A stretch of 64,000 nt of DNA from Achromobacter animicus (GCF_902859585.1 NZ_CADIJM010000015.1:1-64000), one strand, 5' to 3'. Counted from the first letter of the stretch, positions 1-8,522 are shown. Numbers and translations are program-made. The notes: generated by a model not told the origin, from the sequence alone.

Positions 1-280
1 TCGCTACTCAAAGGAAGTGAGGTATGTTCTTAAACTTGACGTCTAAGGTACTTCACTTCTAGTGAGCACTTGATTTCTTGTGCTTGCGATCCAGGCCGAA
101 ACCCAAACCGCCGCACTCGCATCAAGCGCCCACACTTATCGGTTGTTTAATTGTTAAAGAGCGGTACTGCTAAATTCTGTACTACTTAACTTCAAAATCG
201 AGGCGCTGATTTCTCAGCGCGTAGCGACTATCGAAACGTCAGGGTAAACCCTAATTTTTCGGCAACCGCCAAGCCCTCTA
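1..280 (-). other. Leader of an rRNA operon; 16S gene lies outside the window to the left
   Basis: Read on the minus strand, this stretch has a boxA (GCTCTTTAACAA) followed by a GATAAGTGTGGGCGC segment, the usual arrangement just before 16S rRNA in proteobacteria. No protein-coding gene fits it. The 16S gene is not in the window, since its conserved 5' start is not reached before base 1. Upstream (281-660) lie three promoter-like sites pointing the same way. That this is the leader of a complete operon is inferred. Confidence 0.85.
151..162 (-). promoter_or_regulatory. boxA antitermination site of the rRNA leader
   Basis: The minus strand reads GCTCTTTAACAA, matching the boxA element bound by NusB/S10 in rRNA operons, where it prevents Rho termination of the untranslated transcript. 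It sits between the proximal promoter and the expected 16S start, as in other proteobacteria. Confidence 0.85.
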
Positions 281-309
281 CTATAACACAGCTTTTGCAG
301 ATTGTGCAA
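280..309 (-). promoter_or_regulatory. Proximal rRNA promoter (sigma70 type)
   Basis: On the minus strand, -35 TTGCAC (304-309) and -10 TATAGT (280-285) are 18 bases apart, or 17 if TTATAG is taken as the -10. The downstream discriminator is GC-rich (AGAGGG), as expected for ppGpp/growth-rate control. It belongs to a promoter module of about 95 bases that is repeated at 411-505. Confidence 0.7.
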
Positions 310-454
310 CTGGCTTCTGCCTGATTTGCACCGCATCTTGCAACCCCGCTTAGCTTTCAAGCGGCTTCGGGAAACCCGAAGGCTGATTACCGCACAGGTG
401 GCTGAAACATCGATCCGGGTAAACCCTGATTCGTCATCACCAGCCAAGCCCAAG

Positions 455-484
455 ACTATAGCACAATTTTTGCAGATCTTGCAA
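455..484 (-). promoter_or_regulatory. Middle rRNA promoter, duplicated module
   Basis: On the minus strand, -35 TTGCAA (479-484) and -10 TATAGT (455-460) are separated by 18 bases. The surrounding bases, including the upstream CAGGCAAAAGCCAG-like segment and the downstream GGGTTTACCC segment, closely match the proximal promoter module. This suggests an old tandem duplication. Confidence 0.7.
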
Positions 485-631
485 CTGGCTTTTGCCTGAT
501 TTGCGTCGATCTTTGCAATAACCGCTCGGCCTCATTTCTGACTGCCTTTGCGGCAGGCCGGGGAAACCCACGAACCTGTTGCACCTGCTTGGCTTCGCTG
601 TTCAAAACTGTTGGAGCAGCGAAGGAGCGAG

Positions 632-660
632 ACTATAGCACAGAAATTTGGCGTGTGCGA
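632..660 (-). promoter_or_regulatory. Distal rRNA promoter
   Basis: On the minus strand, TCGCAC (655-660) and TATAGT (632-637) are 17 bases apart, followed by a GC-rich discriminator (CTCGCTCC). It shares the GTGCTATAGTCT core with the middle promoter but otherwise diverges. Its -35 is weaker, so activity is less certain than for the other two. Confidence 0.55.
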
Positions 661-746
661 TCAGCATGACACCCATTTTGCAGAAATGTGATTCTTTTTG
701 GCGACGCAGTTGCGGGCAAGCCGCTGAGCCGGCGTTCTTCGGTATC

Positions 747-788
747 TATCTATATAGAGCGTGCGGGCTCGCCTCTATATATATAGAA
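747..788. repeat. AT-rich inverted repeat between the rRNA promoters and the Lrp-type gene
   Basis: TATATAGAG (751-759) faces CTCTATATA (773-781) around a GC-rich loop, and a further TCTATATAC lies at 832-840, at the end of the regulator gene. It follows the stop codon of the leftward regulator, so it may end that transcript. No T-run follows it on either strand, which makes a canonical intrinsic terminator doubtful. Confidence 0.5.
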
Positions 789-834
789 GGTATGGGGATG
801 CCTTCGACGGCGGCACCCGCCCCGCTCATTGAGT

Positions 835-1311
835 CTATATACGAAGCTCCGTCGTTTCTTTGATCTGCTGGAGCGCGAAGAAGGAACGCATGTCCACCAC
901 CGCCGGGTGGCGCATGAGGGTGTCCATGGCGAAGCGAGAGAAGTGCGCCAGATCGGCAACCTGGATGCGAAGCAGATAGTCCATGTCGCCGGACATGGCA
1001 TAGCACTCGACGACTTCCGGCCAGAGCTGGACGTCGCGTGCGAAGTCGCTCATGGGTGCGTGACTGGATCCGCTGTGCTTGTTCAGGCGGATATTGACGT
1101 ACGCGAGCAGTCCGAGGCCTACCTTGGCCGCGTCGATGAGCGCCACGTATTTCTTGATGAAGCCCTGCTCTTCAAGACGCCGCACTCGGCGCAGGCAGGG
1201 GCTGGGCGACAGCGAGACGCGGTCCGCCAACTCCTGATTGCTGAGGCGTCCGTCGCGCTGCAGTTCAGCCAGAATCCTTAGATCTGTCCTGTCTAGCTCA
1301 ATTCCGGACAT
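835..1311 (-). CDS. Lrp/AsnC-family transcriptional regulator, divergent from hpd
   Basis: 158 residues. The N-terminal winged helix-turn-helix (LDRTDLRILAELQRDGRLSN, then QELADRVSLSPSPCLRRVRRLEEQG) is typical of Lrp/AsnC proteins, and the C-terminal half is the ligand-sensing RAM domain. The start at 1311 (MSGIELDR) is chosen because an upstream ATG at 1341 falls inside a palindromic operator candidate. It is divergent from hpd by about 150 bases. Lrp-like regulators paired with hpd usually respond to aromatic amino acids or their keto acids; that role here is inferred from position. Confidence 0.85.
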   Translation of the reverse strand: MSGIELDRTDLRILAELQRDGRLSNQELADRVSLSPSPCLRRVRRLEEQGFIKKYVALIDAAKVGLGLLAYVNIRLNKHSGSSHAPMSDFARDVQLWPEVVECYAMSGDMDYLLRIQVADLAHFSRFAMDTLMRHPAVVDMRSFFALQQIKETTELRI

Positions 1312-1335
1312 CTTCAACCCCTCTAATTCGAAAAC

Positions 1336-1352
1336 GAGCAATATTATTGCTC
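1336..1352. promoter_or_regulatory. Candidate Lrp-family operator between the regulator and hpd
   Basis: A perfect palindrome, GAGCAATA T TATTGCTC, lies in the divergent intergenic region. Its size and AT-rich centre resemble Lrp/AsnC binding sites. It is 24 bases from the regulator start and 116 bases from the hpd start, so it could serve autoregulation and hpd control. Binding is inferred. Confidence 0.5.
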
Positions 1353-1467
1353 AAGTCATTGCCTTTCGCGCCATCTTTGCAATTGTCTGCCCGGCCTTCG
1401 TACCTACAATCTGCGTCTAGACTTGAAGAACAAGTCGTCCTCACAAAACATGCAAGGGAGCAGACTT

Positions 1468-2580
1468 ATGAGCAGCGCTTTCCAACCCTGGGACAACCCG
1501 ATGGGCACCGCCGGGTTCGAGTTCATTGAATATGCCGCGCCGGACCCCGCCGCGCTGCGCAAGGTGTTTGAGTTGCTGGGCTTCAAGGCCATTGCCAAGC
1601 ATCGCCACAAGGACGTGACGCTGTACCGCCAAGGCGGCGTGAACTTCCTGATCAACGCCGAGCCCGATTCCTTCGCTCAACGATTTGCTCGCCTGCATGG
1701 CCCGTCGATCTGTGCGATTGGCTTTCGGGTGCAGGACGCCAACGCCGCCTACAAGCGTGCGCTGGAACTTGGCGCGTGGGGCTTTGATTCCCATAGCGGG
1801 CCGATGGAACTGAACATTCCTGCCATCAAGGGCATTGGCGATTCGCTGATCTATCTGGTGGACCGCTGGGCCGGCAAGGAAGGCCACGGCGGCATTGGCG
1901 ACATCAGCATCTACGACGTGGACTTCATTCCGCTGGATCCGGCCAATGCGCAGACCGACGTCAACTGGCGCGGCGCGGGCCTGACGCTGGTCGACCACCT
2001 GACCCACAACGTGCACAAGGGCCGCATGGCCGAATGGTCGGAGTTCTACGAGCGCCTGTTCAACTTCCGTGAAGTGCGTTACTTCGACATCGAAGGCAAG
2101 GTGACGGGCGTGAAGTCCAAGGCGATGACGTCGCCTTGCGGCAATATCCGCATTCCCATCAACGAGGAAGGCACCGACGAGAAAGGCCAGATTCAGGAGT
2201 ACCTGGATCTGTACCGCGGCGAAGGCATCCAGCACATCGCCATGGCGACCGATGACATCTATGCGACGGTAGAAGCGCTGCGCGAGACGGGCGTCGTGTT
2301 TCTGGACACGCCGGAGACCTACTACGAACTGCTGGATCGCCGCATGCCGAACCACGGCGAAGACGTGGATCGCCTGCAGAAGAACCGGATCCTGCTGGAT
2401 GGCGCGCCGGACGGCGGACTGCTGCTGCAGATCTTCACCGAAAACCAGATCGGTCCGATCTTCTTTGAGATCATCCAGCGCAAGGGCAACGACGGCTTTG
2501 GTGAGGGCAACTTCAAGGCCCTGTTCGAATCCATCGAGCTGGACCAGATGCGCCGTGGCGTTGTGAAGTCCGTGGAATAA
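1468..2580 (+). CDS. hpd: 4-hydroxyphenylpyruvate dioxygenase
   Basis: 370 residues, normal for the bacterial enzyme, which converts 4-hydroxyphenylpyruvate to homogentisate in tyrosine breakdown. Two vicinal-oxygen-chelate halves are visible. The C-terminal half carries the three iron ligands in [15 protein letters not shown] and FFEIIQRKG, and the C-terminal [15 protein letters not shown] helix closes the active site. The ATG at 1468 ([10 protein letters not shown]) is preferred over a TTG at 1423 because AGGGAG precedes it. It is likely controlled by the divergent Lrp-type regulator. No other homogentisate-pathway gene is adjacent. Confidence 0.96.
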   Translation: MSSAFQPWDNPMGTAGFEFIEYAAPDPAALRKVFELLGFKAIAKHRHKDVTLYRQGGVNFLINAEPDSFAQRFARLHGPSICAIGFRVQDANAAYKRALELGAWGFDSHSGPMELNIPAIKGIGDSLIYLVDRWAGKEGHGGIGDISIYDVDFIPLDPANAQTDVNWRGAGLTLVDHLTHNVHKGRMAEWSEFYERLFNFREVRYFDIEGKVTGVKSKAMTSPCGNIRIPINEEGTDEKGQIQEYLDLYRGEGIQHIAMATDDIYATVEALRETGVVFLDTPETYYELLDRRMPNHGEDVDRLQKNRILLDGAPDGGLLLQIFTENQIGPIFFEIIQRKGNDGFGEGNFKALFESIELDQMRRGVVKSVE

Positions 2581-2624
2581 GACTTGCAGACGGGCGCCAG
2601 GCGTGCGTCTACCAAGCTTGCCCA

Positions 2625-2654
2625 AAACCCCGCTGCGAAGCGGGGTTTTTCTTT
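2625..2654 (+). terminator. Intrinsic terminator after hpd
   Basis: CCCCGCT (2628-2634) pairs with AGCGGGG (2639-2645) and is followed by TTTTTCTTT. It lies 45 bases past the hpd stop. Confidence 0.9.
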
Positions 2655-2724
2655 GGGCGATCGTCAATCTGACTCGCGACGCATCGGGAAAAGCACCGCG
2701 TGGAAAAAAGCCCCACATGCGAGA

Positions 2725-2773
2725 AGGCCCCGCTTTGATCGGCGGAACGCTTTCCGCCGTACGGGGCCTTCAG
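2725..2773 (-). terminator. Long hairpin after msrA
   Basis: AAGGCCCCG and CGGGGCCTT form an outer stem enclosing a second inverted repeat (CGGCGGAA / TTCCGCCG). On the minus strand a GGGGCTTTTTTCC stretch follows about ten bases later. It lies between the msrA stop and the hpd terminator and probably ends msrA transcription. Confidence 0.6.
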
Positions 2774-2796
2774 TCACGCGAAACGATTGCCGCCGC

Positions 2797-3351
2797 TCAG
2801 CGCTTCAGGCGATCCTGAAATTGCTTACGGAATTTGGCGACCTTGGGCGCAATCACAAACTGGCAATAGCCTTGCTCGGGATGCAAGGCGAAATAATTGC
2901 TGTGATAGTCCTCGGCCTGCCAGAAATGCGCCGGCGCCAGCAGCTTGGTCACGATGGGAGCATCGTAGACTTTCTGCGCCTCGACCTCGGCGATGACGGC
3001 TTCGGCCTGCTCGCGCTGCGATTCGTTCTGCCAGAAGATGGCGGACTCGTACTGCGGGCCGATATCGTTGCCCTGGCGACCCGGGGTGGTGGGATCGTGG
3101 GTGGCGAAAAAGACGCGCAGCAGATCGCTGTAAGAGAGTTCGGCTGGATCGAATTCGATGCGCGCGACTTCGATGTGGCCGGTGTCCTTGCCGCAGACCT
3201 GTTCATAGCTGGGATTGTCGACGTGTCCGCCCGCGTAGCCCGGCAAGACGCTCTTGACCCCGCGCAGATCGACAAACACTGCTTCGACGCACCAGAAGCA
3301 ACCGCCGCCAAGTACGGCGACTTCATTGCCCGGTGATGGTTGTTCTGCCAT
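2797..3351 (-). CDS. msrA: Peptide methionine-S-sulfoxide reductase MsrA
   Basis: 184 residues. The catalytic GCFWC motif is near residue 18, within the GGGCFWCVEAVF block that defines MsrA, followed by SVLPGYAGGHVDNPSYEQVC and FFATHDPTTPGRQGND. It reduces methionine-S-sulfoxide in proteins using thioredoxin and should act in the cytoplasm, as there is no signal peptide. MsrB is not next to it. A Cys in the C-terminal QGYCQF segment is a candidate resolving cysteine. Confidence 0.97.
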   Translation of the reverse strand: MAEQPSPGNEVAVLGGGCFWCVEAVFVDLRGVKSVLPGYAGGHVDNPSYEQVCGKDTGHIEVARIEFDPAELSYSDLLRVFFATHDPTTPGRQGNDIGPQYESAIFWQNESQREQAEAVIAEVEAQKVYDAPIVTKLLAPAHFWQAEDYHSNYFALHPEQGYCQFVIAPKVAKFRKQFQDRLKR

Positions 3352-3426
3352 GACGATTCCTTTGCTGTAGACGGCCGCTGCGCGCGGCCGGCGCCCCCGG
3401 CTTGGTGCCGGGGCATAAGAATAAGG

Positions 3427-3762
3427 CTACTGCTTTGCCGGTGCCAGCGACAAGATCCATTCGGCCAAAGCGCGGGCGTCTTCAGGCGTGACGTGGGTCT
3501 GGGCGGGCATAGGCACCGCGCCCCAGGCGCCGCGGCCACCGCCGCGGATCTTGCCCGCCAGGTAATCCACCATGGCGTCGCCCTGCCCCGCGTATCGTTC
3601 CGCCACGCTCTTCAAGGGCGGCCCGACCCGTTTGGCTTCCACCTGATGACAGGCCATACAGGCCTTGCTCTTGGCCAGATCCAGGCCAGTGGTTTGCGCA
3701 TGCACCGCGCCAGCGCCCAGGGCGCCGGCCGCGGCCAACAACAGACTAATCTTCAAACGCAT
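3427..3762 (-). CDS. Small periplasmic class I cytochrome c
   Basis: 111 residues. An N-terminal signal peptide ([22 protein letters not shown]) is followed by one haem site, CMACH, near residues 35-39, and a later Met in [11 protein letters not shown] that fits the distal axial ligand of c551/c8-type cytochromes. It is probably a soluble periplasmic electron carrier. Its start overlaps the end of ilvD by 17 bases in another frame, so translation may be coupled. No oxidase or reductase partner is nearby, so its redox partner is unknown. Confidence 0.88.
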   Translation of the reverse strand: MRLKISLLLAAAGALGAGAVHAQTTGLDLAKSKACMACHQVEAKRVGPPLKSVAERYAGQGDAMVDYLAGKIRGGGRGAWGAVPMPAQTHVTPEDARALAEWILSLAPAKQ

Positions 3763-5431
3763 CGGTTACTGCCCCACGGCTGGCGGTGCTGGCGAGCTTG
3801 CCGAACTTGGCAAGCACACCGCGTGTATAACGCGGCTTGGGCTGGACCCAGGCCTGGCGACGAGCCGCCATCTCTTCGTCGCTGATGTTGAGCTGCAGCA
3901 GCAGCTTGTGGGCATCGATGGTAACCGAATCGCCTTCCTGGATGAGGGCGATGGGACCGCCCACGTACGCTTCGGGCGCGACGTGGCCCACCACCATGCC
4001 CCAGGTGCCGCCGGAAAAACGGCCGTCTGTGATGAGACCCACGGTTTCGCCCAGCCCCTGCCCCACAAGCGCGGACGTGGGCGCCAGCATCTCACGCATG
4101 CCCGGACCGCCCTTCGGGCCTTCGTAGCGGATGACGACGACGTCGCCGTCGCGGATCTGCTGCGCCATGATGGCCGTCATCGCGTCGTCTTCGGAATCGA
4201 ACACGCGTGCGGGCCCCGTGATGACGGGGTTCTTCAGCCCAGTGATCTTTGCGACGCAGCCTTCCGGCGAGAGATTTCCCTTCAGGATAGCGAGGTGCCC
4301 CTGTGGATAGAGCGCGCGATCGATCGGCATGATGACGTCCTGATCCGCGCGCGGCACGTCGGGTACGTCGGCCAACGTTTCCGCGATGGTCTTGCCCGTG
4401 ATGGTGATGCAATCGCCATGCAGCAGGCCCGCGTTGAGCAGAAGCTTCATGACTTGCGGAATGCCGCCGGCACGATGCAGGTCGGTGGCCACGTACTTGC
4501 CGGACGGCTTCAGGTCGCACAGCACAGGCACGCGCCGGCGGATGCGTTCAAAGTCGTCGATGGTCCACGGCACTTCAGCGGCGTGTGCGATGGCCAGGAA
4601 ATGCAGCACCGCGTTGGTGGAGCCACCCGTGGCCATGATGACGGACACCGCATTCTCGATGGCTTCGCGCGTGATGATGTCGCGCGGGCGCAGATTGCGC
4701 TTGACCGCGTCGACCAGCACGCGCGCGGACTCGGCGGCCGATGTGACCTTTTCCTCGTCTTCGTTGGCCATCGTGCTGGAATACGGCAGGCTCATGCCCA
4801 TGGCTTCGAATGCCGAGCTCATCGTATTGGCGGTGTACATGCCGCCGCAGGAGCCCGAGCCGGGAATCGCGCATTTCTCGATCTGCTTGAAATCTTCTTC
4901 GGGCATGCGGCCCATGGTGTATTCGCCAACGGCCTCGAACACGGACACGATGGTGAGATCGTTGCCCTTGTAGCGGCCCGGCTTGATGGTGCCGCCGTAA
5001 ACATAGATGCCCGGCACGTTGGTGCGCGCCAAGGCGATCATGCCGCCGGGCATGTTCTTGTCGCATCCGCCGATGACGACGACGCCGTCCATCCACTGGC
5101 CTTGCGCGGCGGTTTCGATGCAGTCGGCGATGACCTCGCGCGACACCAGCGAGTACTTCATGCCTTCGGTGCCCATGGACATGCCATCGGAAATGGTGGG
5201 CGTGCCGAACACCTGCGGATTGGCGCGCGACGCGCGGATCGCGTCGATGGCGGCGTCGGCCAGCCGTTGCAAGCCGCTATTACAGGGCGTGATCGTCGAA
5301 TGGCCGTTGGCCACGCCGATCATGGGTTTCTGGAAATCTGCTTCTTTGTAGCCCAGCGCGTAGTACATGGCGCGATTGGGTGCGCGCGCGACGCCTTCGG
5401 TAATGTGGCGGGAACGTTCGTTGTGCGGCAT
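3746..5431 (-). CDS. ilvD: Dihydroxy-acid dehydratase
   Basis: 561 residues. It dehydrates 2,3-dihydroxy-isovalerate and -methylvalerate in valine and isoleucine synthesis. Cysteines for the Fe-S cluster are seen in [22 protein letters not shown] and [14 protein letters not shown], with the C-terminal [19 protein letters not shown] motif. The ATG at 5431 ([13 protein letters not shown]) is chosen over an upstream codon at 5479 because GGAGACACTGACC precedes it and family members start here. The length of about 560 and this Cys pattern fit the shorter IlvD type often found in betaproteobacteria. It is divergent from lgt and followed by an overlapping cytochrome c gene. Confidence 0.96.
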   Translation of the reverse strand: MPHNERSRHITEGVARAPNRAMYYALGYKEADFQKPMIGVANGHSTITPCNSGLQRLADAAIDAIRASRANPQVFGTPTISDGMSMGTEGMKYSLVSREVIADCIETAAQGQWMDGVVVIGGCDKNMPGGMIALARTNVPGIYVYGGTIKPGRYKGNDLTIVSVFEAVGEYTMGRMPEEDFKQIEKCAIPGSGSCGGMYTANTMSSAFEAMGMSLPYSSTMANEDEEKVTSAAESARVLVDAVKRNLRPRDIITREAIENAVSVIMATGGSTNAVLHFLAIAHAAEVPWTIDDFERIRRRVPVLCDLKPSGKYVATDLHRAGGIPQVMKLLLNAGLLHGDCITITGKTIAETLADVPDVPRADQDVIMPIDRALYPQGHLAILKGNLSPEGCVAKITGLKNPVITGPARVFDSEDDAMTAIMAQQIRDGDVVVIRYEGPKGGPGMREMLAPTSALVGQGLGETVGLITDGRFSGGTWGMVVGHVAPEAYVGGPIALIQEGDSVTIDAHKLLLQLNISDEEMAARRQAWVQPKPRYTRGVLAKFGKLASTASRGAVTDAFED

Positions 5432-5561
5432 GGTCAGTGTCTCCTGTCGGCCGTCGGGGCGCGGACATGGCGAACGCACCCGGGGAAGCTGGCTCGCTTG
5501 GCATGCGAATCTTCAGTGCTCGCCGGTTATTATCATTCAACTTTATTGTGTCGGGCAGAAC

Positions 5562-6350
5562 ATGCTGGAATATCCAAAAATCGACCCCATCGCCCTGCAG
5601 ATCGGGCCGCTCGCCATTCATTGGTATGGGCTGATGTACCTGGCGGGCTTCGCGCTCGTGTATTTGCTGGGCCGCCATCGCATCAAGAGCGGGCACACTA
5701 CATCGCTGAACGTGCGGGACCTGGAAGACCTGATCTTTTATAGCGTGCTGGGCGTGGTGCTGGGGGGACGGCTGGGATATGTGCTGTTCTACAAGCCAGG
5801 CTATTACCTTTCGCATCCGCTGGAAGTGCTGTACCTGTGGCAGGGCGGCATGTCTTTCCACGGCGGCCTGATCGGCGTGATCCTGGTGATGCTGCTGTTT
5901 GCGCGCAAGAAGGGCCTGCCGTTCTTTGCAATCAGCGATTTCATCGCGCCGTTGATTCCGCTGGGCCTGGGTTTTGGCCGGCTGGGCAACTTCATCAATG
6001 GCGAGTTGTGGGGCCGTCCCACCGATGTGCCGTGGGCGATGGTGTTTCCCGACAGCGGCGACGGCCTGCCCCGCCATCCCTCGCAACTCTATGAGCTGGG
6101 CCTGGAAGGCATCGTGCTGTTCGCGCTGCTGTGGTGGTTTTCGAGCAAGCCGCGCCCGCTGGGACAGGTGAGCGGATTGTTCCTGATGGGTTATGGAACG
6201 TTCCGCTTCCTGGTGGAGTTCACCCGCGAGCCGGACAACTTCCTGGGTCTGCTCGCGGGGGGATTGAGCATGGGACAGTGGCTGTCCCTGCCGATGGTCG
6301 CCTTGGGCGCCATCATGTTCAGCCTTACTGCAAAACGATCGTCCCGTTGA
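5562..6350 (+). CDS. lgt: Phosphatidylglycerol-prolipoprotein diacylglyceryl transferase
   Basis: 262 residues with seven hydrophobic segments. It transfers diacylglycerol from phosphatidylglycerol to the lipobox Cys of prolipoproteins in the inner membrane, the first step needed by the lipoproteins in this window (Pal, MltD, the TAXI protein). The Lgt signature [15 protein letters not shown] is near residue 140, followed by HPSQLYE. The ATG at 5562 gives the usual MLEYPKIDP start. It converges on the SIMPL gene and their coding ends overlap by 26 bases. Confidence 0.97.
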   Translation: MLEYPKIDPIALQIGPLAIHWYGLMYLAGFALVYLLGRHRIKSGHTTSLNVRDLEDLIFYSVLGVVLGGRLGYVLFYKPGYYLSHPLEVLYLWQGGMSFHGGLIGVILVMLLFARKKGLPFFAISDFIAPLIPLGLGFGRLGNFINGELWGRPTDVPWAMVFPDSGDGLPRHPSQLYELGLEGIVLFALLWWFSSKPRPLGQVSGLFLMGYGTFRFLVEFTREPDNFLGLLAGGLSMGQWLSLPMVALGAIMFSLTAKRSSR

Positions 6351-7089
6351 CGGCGACGCTGACCGTCACGTTCCCTGCTTCAAGGGGAACGCTGACGTCG
6401 GCGCTGCTGAAGGAACCGCCCTTCGCCATGGCCGCGCCCATCATGCGCGGCATCGGCGCGGGAGCACCGGAGCCGCCGAGATCCAGCTTGGACAGGCGGT
6501 AGCCGGAGAAACCGAACGCGTTGGCCGCGGCCAATGCGCGGTCTTTGAAGGCCTGCGCCGCTTCTTTGAGAAGCTTGCGCTCTTCGGCTTCACGCGCGGC
6601 ATCCGACAGCGAGAAGCTGATGTTGGAAATGGCGGTCTTGTCGGAAAGCTTGGACGCCAAGGCCGCGGCAGCCGCGAAGTCCTTGGATTCCAGCACGATC
6701 TCGCCCTGGCCGCGCCACGAGGCGATCTTTCCCTTGTTGTTCATGTTGGGCCAGACGTTGAAGTTGCTGGTGCGCACTTCCACGTCCTTGGTGTCGCGCG
6801 CGCGCTTGACCACGTCTTCGAGCGCAGCGGTCAGCTTCTGGCCGGCGGTCGGCTGATCCGGCGCTTCGACTTCGGCGGACAGGGCGATGCGGACGGTGTC
6901 CTGCTTGACCTCGGACGACGCCATCGCTTGCAAGGTCAGCTCCGGCGAACGGTTCGCGGCGGACTCGGCAGCGGCCGCCGGTGCGGGCGCCTGAGCCTGA
7001 GCGAAAACGGGTTGGGCCACAGCGATGGCGGCCACGGCTGCGCACGCCGCACCAAGCCTGGTGAGCGAAAAAACGGGGTGTTTGAACAT
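6325..7089 (-). CDS. SIMPL-domain (DUF541) periplasmic protein
   Basis: 254 residues. A signal peptide (to about residue 30, ending VFAQAQA) precedes a SIMPL/DUF541 domain with the usual blocks: [58 protein letters not shown] and the C-terminal [14 protein letters not shown]. Family members are periplasmic or outer-membrane proteins, including oxidative-stress protein BP26/YggE. No enzymatic function is established. Its 3' end overlaps that of lgt in convergent orientation. Confidence 0.9.
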   Translation of the reverse strand: MFKHPVFSLTRLGAACAAVAAIAVAQPVFAQAQAPAPAAAAESAANRSPELTLQAMASSEVKQDTVRIALSAEVEAPDQPTAGQKLTAALEDVVKRARDTKDVEVRTSNFNVWPNMNNKGKIASWRGQGEIVLESKDFAAAAALASKLSDKTAISNISFSLSDAAREAEERKLLKEAAQAFKDRALAAANAFGFSGYRLSKLDLGGSGAPAPMPRMMGAAMAKGGSFSSADVSVPLEAGNVTVSVAVNGTIVLQ

Positions 7090-7140
7090 GGACTGGTCCT
7101 ATGTGGGAGGACGAAGGGGAATTGCCGAGAGGCACCCGAC

Positions 7141-7166
7141 GCGGACCTGCTCCATGGCAGGTCCGC
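7141..7166. terminator. GC-rich hairpin at the 3' side of the 6S-like RNA
   Basis: GCGGACCTGC (7141-7150) pairs perfectly with GCAGGTCCGC (7157-7166) around a 6-base loop. It follows the candidate 6S RNA on the minus strand. There is no T-run, so it may be a processing or stability hairpin, or a Rho-dependent end, more than a true intrinsic terminator. Confidence 0.45.
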
Positions 7167-7345
7167 TGGGATAGATGCCCCGCCTGTGCCGTCAAGGCCG
7201 GCATCTCGAACCCTGAGGTTCAAGGTGGTCGCGTTCCGAAGAGCATCGGGTTCGTCTGCAAGAGACAATCACTCCAGCTCTGCACTCCCGCAACCAATAT
7301 GCCAAAAAGACATAGGTTCAGAGAATGTATGGCCTAGTCACGAAC
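7160..7345 (-). ncRNA. ssrS: 6S RNA candidate (ends approximate)
   Basis: On the minus strand, just downstream of zapA, the sequence contains CACCTTGAACCTCAGGGTTC followed by GAGATGCC and GGCACAGGCGGGGCATCT. The CCTTGAACC...GGGTTC hairpin and the downstream ACAGGCGG..GGCATCT segment match the 3' half of proteobacterial 6S RNA, and ssrS directly follows zapA in many of these bacteria. 6S RNA binds sigma70 RNA polymerase in stationary phase. I could not define the closing stem with confidence, so both ends are estimates from the usual length of about 180 bases. Confidence 0.7.
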
Positions 7346-7389
7346 ACGGCAGGGACAAACTTGAAAATCTTGAATGCAGCTTATGAACG

Positions 7390-7701
7390 TTAGAGCAGTT
7401 TTTCCTGACCCGACAAGGCGTCATCGAGTACTGCGTTCATGTCCTCAATTCTACGCTTGAAGTCGCCGACCGCCAAACCGCCCAGCGGACCGTCCGGCGC
7501 TTTCATTGCAAGCAGCTCGCCAGCGATCTGCAATGCAGCCATCACAGCGATGCGTTCGTTGCTGGAAACCTTGCCCGTGCCCTGGATGCGCAGCATGAGC
7601 TGATCGACATGGCGCACGGCAGCCAGCAGCGTGGGCTTTTCTTCGGCGGAGCACGCAAGTGAATACTCACGGCCGAGGATCGATACGTCTACACGTTCCA
7701 T
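7390..7701 (-). CDS. zapA: Cell division protein ZapA
   Basis: 103 residues. The N-terminal VDVSILGREYSLACSAEEK is the ZapA globular head, followed by the NERIAVMAALQIAGELL coiled-coil tail. ZapA binds FtsZ and crosslinks protofilaments at the division ring. Its ATG follows directly on the stop codon of the upstream coiled-coil gene, so the two are one operon. The 6S RNA candidate lies downstream on the same strand. Confidence 0.94.
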   Translation of the reverse strand: MERVDVSILGREYSLACSAEEKPTLLAAVRHVDQLMLRIQGTGKVSSNERIAVMAALQIAGELLAMKAPDGPLGGLAVGDFKRRIEDMNAVLDDALSGQEKLL

Positions 7702-8148
7702 TTAGTGTTGCTCTCCGGACGGCGCACCCGGCAAGCGGGCCAGGACGGCGTCGATGCGCTCGCGGGCCGAAGCGGCGGCCACACGCAAGCGCTGTAGTTC
7801 TGTGTCGCGCGATTGCAAGTTGCCCTGCAGTTCGCTTTCGCGCGCGGCGAAGCGCGATTCGAGCGCTTGGCGCTCGGCGGTCTCGCGAGCGAGTTGCTCG
7901 CGCAGCGCGGCTTCTGCCCGCTTGGCGTCCTCGAGCATGGCCGAGACGGCGCCGTCGTTATCTTGAAGCTTGCTTTGCAGCGTGACGACCTCGGCCTCGC
8001 GATCAGCAGCGCGCTGCTTGAGCACACGCTGCTCGGCTTCGAAGTCGTTCAGGCGGAGACGCAACGCGTCACGCTCGGCGTGGAGTTGGCGGGTGCGTTG
8101 CACCAGTTGCCCGATTCGGGCGGCGAGTTGGTCTAGATCTTGCAGCAT
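7702..8148 (-). CDS. Coiled-coil protein co-operonic with zapA (ZapB/TIGR02449-like)
   Basis: 148 residues, nearly all predicted coiled coil: heptads run from LDQLAARIGQLVQRTRQLHAE to the C terminus, with no membrane segment. The first 70 residues resemble the short ZapB-like proteins (TIGR02449 type) usually found before zapA, and the rest is a longer coiled extension. It likely works with ZapA at the Z-ring. Start at 8148 (MLQDLDQL) is chosen over 8196 because it gives the family-like N terminus. The stop abuts the zapA ATG. Confidence 0.75.
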   Translation of the reverse strand: MLQDLDQLAARIGQLVQRTRQLHAERDALRLRLNDFEAEQRVLKQRAADREAEVVTLQSKLQDNDGAVSAMLEDAKRAEAALREQLARETAERQALESRFAARESELQGNLQSRDTELQRLRVAAASARERIDAVLARLPGAPSGEQH

Positions 8149-8450
8149 GGGCGCTATCGTAAACCATCCTGGGTTGGACCGGGCCTCTTCACGCAAGGTG
8201 AGAAACCCGGCAATATTCAGTAGGAAATACGGTTGGGTTTTGGCGCGCGAAGGTTACCGGCTCTTGCCTGCCAAGAAAAGTCCCCATCCGTCGAAATTGC
8301 CGCATCCGGCCGATCCGGCTTTCGTGAATCTTTCTATAAACTTTCACTTAGCTTTCAAAAAGCCCTCAAACTTCTGACCGCGTTACAAACGGGGATCGGG
8401 AGTTCCCCAATTCTAGGGAAAACCCCAGCCTTTCACAGACCTTACAGGGT

Positions 8451-8478
8451 TTGCAGCGTGGCGGGCGTCCATTACCAT
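8451..8478 (+). promoter_or_regulatory. Possible promoter of the terminated leader before tctB
   Basis: TTGCAG (8451-8456) and TACCAT (8473-8478) are 16 bases apart. A start near 8485 would give an RNA of about 60 bases ending at the terminator at 8544. The match is moderate, so this is tentative. Confidence 0.35.
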
Positions 8479-8522
8479 TCGGCCTTTCAAGAAACCACGA
8501 CGTCGCTTTCAGAATAATTAAT

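Noticed and set aside
302-499. Possible 65-residue gene on the plus strand within the rRNA promoter region
   Set aside because: It spans two rRNA promoters and the repeated module, has no ribosome site and no recognisable protein features.
1441-2718. 425-residue open frame opposite hpd
   Set aside because: It is a high-GC antisense shadow of hpd; the His/Gln/Val/Arg-rich composition is an artefact of codon complement.
3665-5743. 692-residue open frame opposite ilvD
   Set aside because: Fully antisense to a clear ilvD gene and part of lgt, rich in His/Arg/Asp, no family motif.
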